From positions 620,001 to 684,000 of the forward strand of contig NZ_LT907782.1 in the NCBI RefSeq assembly GCF_900206265.1: DNA of 64,000 nt. Reading direction: 5' to 3'. Below the pieces are notes generated by a model. That model was not told the DNA's origin and ran no database searches. It saw nothing but the letters and a program-made list of their open reading frames with translations. Every line of letters begins with the position of its first letter. The stretch's first letter is position 1. A program made the position numbers and the translations under genes. This DNA is from Nitrosomonas ureae. GTDB taxonomy: Bacteria > Pseudomonadota > Gammaproteobacteria > Burkholderiales > Nitrosomonadaceae. Below are positions 56,584-64,000 of the stretch, piece after piece.

Positions 56584-58884
56584 ATGAATTTATTGAACAA
56601 GCCAATGGCCAAAAAATCAAGCGGCCATTCTTTTCCACCCAGAGTAGCCCGGTTATTGCGTGAATCGGGGCTATTGATGTTGATGGGCGCTGCACTCTAT
56701 CTGATATTAATATTTTTTAGTTACGACCGTAGCGATGCAGGTTGGTCGCACAGTGGCGATTTTAATCAAATCAATAATGCAGGAGGACACGTCGGCGCAT
56801 GGCTAGCTGACTTATTGCTATATCTATTTGGCGCATCCGCATGGTGGTGGATTGCTTTCTTTCTGTCTGCAATTGCATGGAGTTATCGTCGAATAGATAC
56901 TGTCGGTATTTTTGATCGGCATTCCCTGTTACTTTCTCTTGGTGGTTTTTTATTGTTGCTAGCAGCAAGCAGCGGCCTGGAATCGCTCAGATTTTACTCT
57001 CTCAGTATTTCGTTGCCCTTACTGCCGGGTGGGATGCTAGGCAACACAATCAGTCATTATCTCTCGCAAATACTGGGATTTACGGGCGCAACGCTGACAT
57101 TACTGATACTCATCGCTGTCGGATTTAGTCAATTTACAGGCTTATCCTGGGTCCGATTCGTAGAAATGCTTGGCGAGAGTGTTGAAAATCTATTATTACT
57201 CCTCAAAAATACATGGGAAACAAAGCAGGATAAATTTGCAGGCATCATTGCCTCTCACGTCCGGGAAAGAGTCGTTGAGAACGAAAAAAAACGTATTGAA
57301 AGCAATCCAATTCTGCATATCGAGCCACCCACGACGAATATTGCTAAATCTCAACGCATTGTCAAAGAGAAGCAATCTTCATTATTTTCAGATTTACCTG
57401 ACTCACCGCTGCCTCCCCTGCATCTCCTGGATGAACCGGATAAAGATTTTGAAGTATTATCCAAGGAGGTTCTGGAATTCACTTCTCGCCTAATCGAACG
57501 AAAGCTTAAAGAATTTGGTGTTGATGTCAAAGTTGTTGCCGCCTTCCCCGGGCCAGTTATCACGCGCTATGAAATTGAGCCTGCCATTGGGGTCAAGGGT
57601 AATCAAGTCATTAATCTGGTTAAGGATCTGGCGCGCGCACTATCAGTTGCCAGTATCCGGGTAGTCGAAACTATTCCGGGGAAAACCACCATGGGACTGG
57701 AAATTCCCAACCCAAAACGCCAGATTGTTCGACTCCAGGAGATTCTCAGTTCACAAGTCTATGCTGATTCCTCTTCGCCGTTGACTATTGCATTGGGCAA
57801 AGATATCAGTGGTCGCCCGATGGTATCGGATCTTGCTAAAATGCCTCACGCACTGGTAGCTGGAACCACTGGATCAGGCAAATCAGTGGCGATCAATGCC
57901 GTTATCCTGAGCCTTATATATAAAACCGCACCGGATCAAACCCGCTTGATCCTGATTGATCCCAAAATGCTGGAATTATCGGTGTATGAAGGTATTCCGC
58001 ATTTGCTGACACCGGTTGTCACCGATATGCGGGAAGCGGCTAGTGCATTACGCTGGTGTGTCGCCGAAATGGAGCGTCGTTATAAGCTGATGTCTGCATT
58101 AGGTGTACGCAATCTCGGTGGTTATAATCAGAAAATACAAGAAGCCAGTAAAAATGAAACGCCCGTAATTAACCCGCTGGCACTGCCTGGAGAAGAACCG
58201 GAATACCTGGAAGAATTGCCGCTCATTGTCGTAGTAATTGATGAGTTAGCCGATTTAATGATGGTCGCCGGTAAGAAAGTTGAACAATTAATTGCCCGAC
58301 TTGCACAAAAAGCACGAGCATCAGGCATCCATTTGCTATTGGCAACCCAACGCCCCTCCGTCGATGTGATAACCGGTTTGATCAAAGCAAACATTCCTAC
58401 ACGAATTGCTTTTCAGGTTTCGAGCAAGATTGATTCACGCACCATTCTCGATCAGATGGGAGCAGAAGCCTTACTGGGTCAGGGTGACATGCTGTACTTA
58501 CCGCCCGGCAGCGGCTATCCGCAGCGTGTTCATGGAGCTTTTGTCGCCGATCATGAGGTACACAAAGTGGTTGAATACCTCAAAGAACATGGTGAACCTA
58601 ACTATATCGAAGAGATTCTCAGAGTTGACGATGAAGAAGGCGATACCGGTAATTCACTAGAATTTAAAAAATCATCCGAGGGAGAAGCAGATCCGCTCTA
58701 TGATGAAGCAGTTGCCATCGTAATTAAAACCCGCCGTGCCTCTATCTCTCTCGTACAAAGAAATTTGCGCATCGGCTATAATCGCGCAGCCCGGCTAGTT
58801 GAAGATATGGAACGGGCCGGTTTGGTCTCATCGATGCAAAGTAACGGTAATCGGGAAGTGTTAGCTCCGGCACGTAACGAATAA
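56584..58884 (+). CDS. ftsK: DNA translocase FtsK
   Basis: The 766-residue protein has four or five N-terminal membrane helices (residues ~30-190), a short linker (the E. coli protein has a much longer one), and the motor domain with Walker [13 protein letters not shown] (about 427-438), Walker [13 protein letters not shown] (about 548) and [12 protein letters not shown]. The C-terminal gamma winged-helix ([34 protein letters not shown]) reads KOPS-type DNA. It pumps chromosomal DNA at the septum and activates XerCD. It is followed by lolA, as in many proteobacteria. Confidence 0.97.
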   Translation: MNLLNKPMAKKSSGHSFPPRVARLLRESGLLMLMGAALYLILIFFSYDRSDAGWSHSGDFNQINNAGGHVGAWLADLLLYLFGASAWWWIAFFLSAIAWSYRRIDTVGIFDRHSLLLSLGGFLLLLAASSGLESLRFYSLSISLPLLPGGMLGNTISHYLSQILGFTGATLTLLILIAVGFSQFTGLSWVRFVEMLGESVENLLLLLKNTWETKQDKFAGIIASHVRERVVENEKKRIESNPILHIEPPTTNIAKSQRIVKEKQSSLFSDLPDSPLPPLHLLDEPDKDFEVLSKEVLEFTSRLIERKLKEFGVDVKVVAAFPGPVITRYEIEPAIGVKGNQVINLVKDLARALSVASIRVVETIPGKTTMGLEIPNPKRQIVRLQEILSSQVYADSSSPLTIALGKDISGRPMVSDLAKMPHALVAGTTGSGKSVAINAVILSLIYKTAPDQTRLILIDPKMLELSVYEGIPHLLTPVVTDMREAASALRWCVAEMERRYKLMSALGVRNLGGYNQKIQEASKNETPVINPLALPGEEPEYLEELPLIVVVIDELADLMMVAGKKVEQLIARLAQKARASGIHLLLATQRPSVDVITGLIKANIPTRIAFQVSSKIDSRTILDQMGAEALLGQGDMLYLPPGSGYPQRVHGAFVADHEVHKVVEYLKEHGEPNYIEEILRVDDEEGDTGNSLEFKKSSEGEADPLYDEAVAIVIKTRRASISLVQRNLRIGYNRAARLVEDMERAGLVSSMQSNGNREVLAPARNE

Positions 58885-58940
58885 CCCACCACTCAACTAA
58901 TTGTAGTTGGTACTACACACCCATTTCATTAAAGGAACCT

Positions 58941-59564
58941 ATGGTGCGTTTGAACTGTTCCATTTTCTTCTTGCTACTCACCCTGATACCCGTTTTGGCT
59001 GAAGCAACCGCTATTAACAGTCTGAAAACTTTCATCCAGGAAACCCGCACAGTCCGCGCAAAATTCTCACAAACACTGTACGATAAAAATTCCCGTGCCA
59101 TTCAAGAATCAACAGGCACCATGCAATTCGAGCGTCCGGAAAAATTTCGCTGGACTTACGAGAAGCCATATGAGCAACTGATTGTTGGCAATGGAACGCA
59201 AGTCTGGTTTTATGATCATGACCTCAATCAAGTAACGATACGCCAATTCAGCATCGCTATCGGCAGCAGTCCAGCCGCATTACTCGCCGGTAGTAGTACG
59301 ATTGAAGATAATTTCGAACTGGTTGAATTAGGCATGCAAAATGAGATGGAATGGCTCGAAGCAATTCCCAAAAGTAAGGAGAGCGCTTTTGAATTCATCC
59401 AGATGGGATTCTCACCAGAGGGCGCGCTCAAGATCATGGCATTGCGGGATAATTTTGGGCAAACGACATTATTGTCATTCTCCGAGCTGGATAAAAACCC
59501 TACTCTACCCGCCGATTTATTTAAATTCATCCCTCCGGACAATGCAGACGTCATCACTGAATGA
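58941..59564 (+). CDS. lolA: Outer-membrane lipoprotein carrier LolA
   Basis: The 207-residue periplasmic chaperone has a signal peptide (IFFLLLTLIPVLAEA) and the LolA core: RTVRAKFSQTLYDKN, STGTMQFERPEKFRWTYEKP and TQVWFYDHDLNQVTI. It carries lipoproteins from the LolCDE complex to LolB. It overlaps rarA by 23 bases. Confidence 0.95.
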   Translation: MVRLNCSIFFLLLTLIPVLAEATAINSLKTFIQETRTVRAKFSQTLYDKNSRAIQESTGTMQFERPEKFRWTYEKPYEQLIVGNGTQVWFYDHDLNQVTIRQFSIAIGSSPAALLAGSSTIEDNFELVELGMQNEMEWLEAIPKSKESAFEFIQMGFSPEGALKIMALRDNFGQTTLLSFSELDKNPTLPADLFKFIPPDNADVITE

Positions 59565-60876
59565 TCCAGGTCTTTTCTCGGCCAACGCACCGCAAGCACC
59601 ACTAGCGGAACTGCTACGTCCCAAACAACTCAGCGACGTCATAGGACAAAACCATCTACTCGGCGCTGGAAAACCGTTACGCTTAGCATTTGAATCGGGT
59701 AAACCACATTCCATGATTTTATGGGGTCCGCCAGGAACCGGAAAAACTTCCTTGGCGCGTCTCATGTCCACTGAATTCAATTGTGAATTCATATCGTTAT
59801 CCGCCGTTCTATCTGGCATCAAAGATATTCGCAATGCGATCGAAGAAGCTCGATCAGTCTTGCAAAAAACCGGTCGACACACCATTCTTTTTGTCGATGA
59901 GGTACATCGCTTTAACAAATCACAGCAAGACGCTTTCTTACCGCATATAGAACAAGGCTTGATCACTTTCATCGGCGCGACTACGGAAAATCCATCCTTT
60001 GAAATTAACAATGCGCTGTTATCACGCATTCAAGTATATATCCTCACCGCCTTATCCGAACACGAGCTATCCTGTTTACTTGAACACGCCCAAAACCAGA
60101 TGCCGGATAATTTACAATTTTCCGATGAATCAAGGAAGCTGCTAATCGAATTCGCTGATGGCGACGCCAGACGTTTACTGAATCTGCTGGAGCAAATTCA
60201 CACTGCAGCTAAAACCGAATCAATCACGCAAATCAGCAAAGATATCGTCCTTAACACGCTATCACGTAATATGCGCAGCTTTGATAAAGGTGGCGATGAG
60301 TTTTATGATCAGATATCCGCATTGCATAAATCCGTCCGTGGATCTTCGCCCGATGCAGCGCTCTATTGGTTGTGCCGCATGCTGGACGGCGGCGCCGATG
60401 CCCTGTATATCGGACGCAGATTGATCCGCATGGCCGTTGAAGACATCGGCTTGGCTGATCCGCGTGCTTTGCGTTTGACATTGGATGCGTGTGAGACTTA
60501 CGAACGACTAGGGACGCCCGAAGGTGAATTGGCGCTGGCACAAGCCACCTTGTATTTGGCATGCGCAGCGAAAAGTAATGCCGCCTACCTGGCTTACAAG
60601 AAAGCCCGTTCTCTGGTTGCCCAGGATAAATCGCGCCGTGTTCCGATACAACTGCGTAATGCCCCCACAAAACTGATGCAAGATATTGGTTATGGAAACG
60701 CATATATTTATGCACATGATTGCCCCGAAGCATATGCCGCAGGTCAAAGTTACTTTCCGGATGAAATGTCTGAAGTGAGCTTTTATGAACCGACTGCTTA
60801 CGGACTCGAACAAAAAATTCAAGAAAAATTAGCTTACTTGCGAAACTTGGATAAACAAGCAAAGAATAAGCTATAG
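59542..60876 (+). CDS. rarA: Replication-associated recombination protein RarA (MgsA)
   Basis: The 444-residue AAA+ ATPase has LAELLRPKQLSDVIGQNHLL at the N-terminus, Walker A GPPGTGKT, Walker B LFVDEVHRFNKSQQD, GATTENPSFEIN (sensor 1) and the C-terminal oligomerisation domain (DALYIGRRLIRMAVEDIG, RSLVAQDKSRRVPIQLRN). It acts at stalled replication forks. The frame extends upstream to 59341, but those 67 residues have no family resemblance; ATG at 59542 is the start. Confidence 0.95.
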   Translation: MQTSSLNDPGLFSANAPQAPLAELLRPKQLSDVIGQNHLLGAGKPLRLAFESGKPHSMILWGPPGTGKTSLARLMSTEFNCEFISLSAVLSGIKDIRNAIEEARSVLQKTGRHTILFVDEVHRFNKSQQDAFLPHIEQGLITFIGATTENPSFEINNALLSRIQVYILTALSEHELSCLLEHAQNQMPDNLQFSDESRKLLIEFADGDARRLLNLLEQIHTAAKTESITQISKDIVLNTLSRNMRSFDKGGDEFYDQISALHKSVRGSSPDAALYWLCRMLDGGADALYIGRRLIRMAVEDIGLADPRALRLTLDACETYERLGTPEGELALAQATLYLACAAKSNAAYLAYKKARSLVAQDKSRRVPIQLRNAPTKLMQDIGYGNAYIYAHDCPEAYAAGQSYFPDEMSEVSFYEPTAYGLEQKIQEKLAYLRNLDKQAKNKL

Positions 60877-60887
60877 AATTTAATTAA

Positions 60888-62228
<1,341 letters not shown>

Positions 62229-62271
62229 AACTGAATACAACCATTCATTCTTCTTTATAGGAAGCACCATC

Positions 62272-62958
62272 ATGCAAAATGAACATACCGGTCAGTTCGA
62301 CAACACATCTGACAACGATAGTAAGCTTAAAACACTCGAAGCAGAGGTTCGTGAAGCGATTGCCAGCGGCACGCATATTCAAGAAACCGTACACCGGCTT
62401 ACCCTGGAAGCCATGAATGCAAAACATATTGATCTGGAATCCCTGCAGCGAATCATCACTGCGGTGATGGATGGCGTGCACGACGGCGCGGCACACCAAT
62501 TGCAACATGCAACTAATCAAGCGCACGCAGCAAAATCACAGATTACCGAAGCGGTTGCAGGGCTTGATTCGGCGCTCGCTGGATTTGCTGAAGCTTCCAA
62601 ACTTGCCGTTCAAGAAGTAACAAGCCAAGCCAGGAAATTCTCTGACACCGAGTTACAACGCACTCGCTCTGATCTGGAAGGTCTGGAAAGTTTATTTCTT
62701 GATACGCTTCATCGTACCGGCACAGCAGCGCAAGGCGTGATTGCAGAGATTCTGTTGGATTTAAGCCAGCATGCAAAAAATAATGGAACCACGGTAGGTT
62801 CGCAATTAAAAGAAACCTTGGCCATTTTTGCACAGCAGATCGCAGCAGTCGGGCAATCCCAGCTGGAAACCGGTGCCACTCTCGCGCAAAAAACAGCTGA
62901 ATTTGTGAGTAAAATTACTCAAGGTGTCCTCTCTGGAATCAAGGACAAATCCAAATAA
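62272..62958 (+). CDS. Unrecognised helical protein with coiled-coil-like Ala/Gln/Glu-rich composition
   Basis: The protein of about 228 residues is mostly helical, Ala/Gln/Glu/Thr-rich, and contains repeated phrases such as AKSQITEAVAGLDSALAGFA, VQEVTSQARKFSDTELQRTR and TAEFVSKITQGVLSGIKDK. It has no signal peptide or membrane segment. ATG at 62272 has AGGA upstream and was preferred to the in-frame start at 62197 inside serS. It may be a cytosolic phasin-like or apolipophorin-like protein; that is only a resemblance in composition. Confidence 0.75.
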   Translation: MQNEHTGQFDNTSDNDSKLKTLEAEVREAIASGTHIQETVHRLTLEAMNAKHIDLESLQRIITAVMDGVHDGAAHQLQHATNQAHAAKSQITEAVAGLDSALAGFAEASKLAVQEVTSQARKFSDTELQRTRSDLEGLESLFLDTLHRTGTAAQGVIAEILLDLSQHAKNNGTTVGSQLKETLAIFAQQIAAVGQSQLETGATLAQKTAEFVSKITQGVLSGIKDKSK

Positions 62959-62990
62959 AGCTATTATAAAATTCGATAAATGAGATGATT

Positions 62991-63021
62991 GCTGGTCATG
63001 CACAGAATCTGCATAACCAGC
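62991..63021. terminator. Hairpin between the helical protein gene and rdgC
   Basis: GCTGGT-C-ATGCA (62991-63002) pairs with TGCAT-A-ACCAGC (63010-63021), leaving a C/A mismatch and a short loop. It sits between convergent genes and could terminate both, although no T-run follows. Confidence 0.5.
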
Positions 63022-63026
63022 GAAGC

Positions 63027-63914
63027 CTAGCTTAAATCCTCACCACCTAGTGCATCAACCATTTCGGTAATAAGTTGACTTAACTCACCGGTCATAATGG
63101 CGAAATCACTGACAAACAATTCCTCAGCATCCTCTGTCGATTCTTTCACAATATCCTGTGGTACGATCCGTCGCAGTTGTAAATTATCATGCAGCACAAA
63201 TGAAATTTTACTATCCCACGTCATTGCCAGTTTAATCACTTTCTTCCCCGCCCGGATATGACGCGCGGTCTCTTCGGCTTCCAGCACATGATGAGTATAT
63301 TTGACGGTCGCTTTCTCATCATTCATGCCTTGCAACTCGCAATCCCTATCGATACTGAATATAGAGGGCAAATCAGTACCGGACAACCAACGCGTCATCG
63401 CTGAGGAAGGAGAAGTCTGAGTTTCCAATGGTGCCAACGTCAGGCCGTGCATCGATTTAACCAACACCTCAACCAGTTCATCGGCTTTCTGAGTACTTGC
63501 CGTATCGATAATCAAACGATTCTTGACCGCATCGATCCAGGCATACGTTTTGTGCCGCTGCGTAAAAGCGCGTGGCATCAACTCAATAATTGTAGCTTCC
63601 TTGATATCCCTGATTTGTTTCTTACTTGGCTTGAAGCCTTGCATCTGCTCCATTTTCGCTAAACGGCCTTTAGCCTGCTGATTGATCACACCGGCCGGTA
63701 GCAACTTCTTCTCCACACCCAAAGCAATCAGCCACTGCTGACCATAGGCATGGACAAAATTTTGCGGTTCCTCGCGCGGTGTCATCCAACCACGGCTTTG
63801 CATCTCCATTTGCAGACATGGCTGCAACGCATGATTGGACAACGCCTCTTCGAGGCTATTCAATGTTATATTTCCGCTGGTGATACGATAGACTTGTAAA
63901 TTTCTGAACCACAT
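63027..63914 (-). CDS. rdgC: Recombination-associated protein RdgC
   Basis: The 295-residue protein begins MWFRNLQVYRIT with the RdgC features SRGWMTPREE, GQQWLIALGVEKKLLPAGV, ELMPRAFTQRHKTYAWID, and the DREDCELQG-type segment SIDRDCELQGMNDEKATVKY. RdgC forms a ring on DNA and limits RecA activity. The sequence after 63914 should hold its promoter. Confidence 0.96.
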   Translation of the reverse strand: MWFRNLQVYRITSGNITLNSLEEALSNHALQPCLQMEMQSRGWMTPREEPQNFVHAYGQQWLIALGVEKKLLPAGVINQQAKGRLAKMEQMQGFKPSKKQIRDIKEATIIELMPRAFTQRHKTYAWIDAVKNRLIIDTASTQKADELVEVLVKSMHGLTLAPLETQTSPSSAMTRWLSGTDLPSIFSIDRDCELQGMNDEKATVKYTHHVLEAEETARHIRAGKKVIKLAMTWDSKISFVLHDNLQLRRIVPQDIVKESTEDAEELFVSDFAIMTGELSQLITEMVDALGGEDLS

Positions 63915-64000
63915 AATTTATTCTATATTAACTGTTTGATTTGTATTAAATTTATATAGTATGAAGAAAATATATTCCGCCAACACTTTGATGGAAGCCC

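Noticed and set aside
59341-59541. 67-residue N-terminal extension of RarA
   Set aside because: It lies inside lolA in another frame and lacks family resemblance.

Overview
The window looks like a chromosomal segment of a betaproteobacterium of the Nitrosomonas type. This is inferred from the gene families, the moderate GC content and the gene order (dusB-fis-purH-purD, a complete flgB-to-flgL run, and a urease cluster with a UT-family urea channel). No amo or hao genes are present to confirm it. Nothing resembles a prophage, a CRISPR array, an intact insertion sequence, or an rRNA or tRNA gene. Nearly all of the sequence is ordinary chromosomal coding.

Layout. 1-6.2 kb: the 3' part of a large repetitive RTX/DUF4214 surface protein, facing a two-gene polysaccharide unit (MraY/WecA-like transferase and an exosortase-type polysaccharide deacetylase). 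6.2-7.1 kb: an AT-rich gap with DnaA-box-like sites. 7.1-11.8 kb: a lipoprotein hydrolase with a small membrane protein, rlmKL, and a short-chain dehydrogenase. 11.9-25.2 kb: a metal and urea block made of a three-gene cluster A-I metal ABC importer, a divergent TonB-dependent receptor followed by nikR, a urea channel, ureG-F-E-C-B-A-D (all on the minus strand) and an outer-membrane porin-like protein. 26-34.4 kb: class I aldolase, Sel1 and ankyrin repeat proteins, ubiH, dusB-fis-purH-purD. 34.4-45.9 kb: flgBCDEFGHIJKL with divergent flgA. 46-48.3 kb: a stand-alone acyl carrier protein, an Mth938-like protein and a DUF2130 protein. 48.8-56.4 kb: a c-di-GMP response regulator with a histidine kinase, tonB-exbB-exbD, an RDD protein and a degenerate GGDEF protein. 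56.6-64 kb: ftsK-lolA-rarA-serS, an unrecognised helical protein and rdgC.

The main observation is a nickel circuit. A near-consensus NikR operator (GTATGA, 15 nt, TCATAC, at 14507-14533) lies between the ABC importer, which by protein family alone would be called zinc uptake, and the TonB-dependent receptor whose downstream neighbour is nikR. With the urease operon adjacent, the simplest reading is a complete system: nickel crosses the outer membrane through the receptor and the inner membrane through the ABC importer, UreE/UreG/UreF/UreD insert it into UreABC, and urea enters through the porin (inferred) and the UT channel. NikR shuts nickel import down when nickel is sufficient. The substrate call for the importer and receptor is inference from the operator and context.

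Other regulatory signals read from the sequence are a sigma-54-type promoter overlapping three TTTAGCA repeats upstream of flgB, a weaker sigma-28-type promoter upstream of flgK, and a Fur-box-like palindrome upstream of tonB-exbB-exbD.
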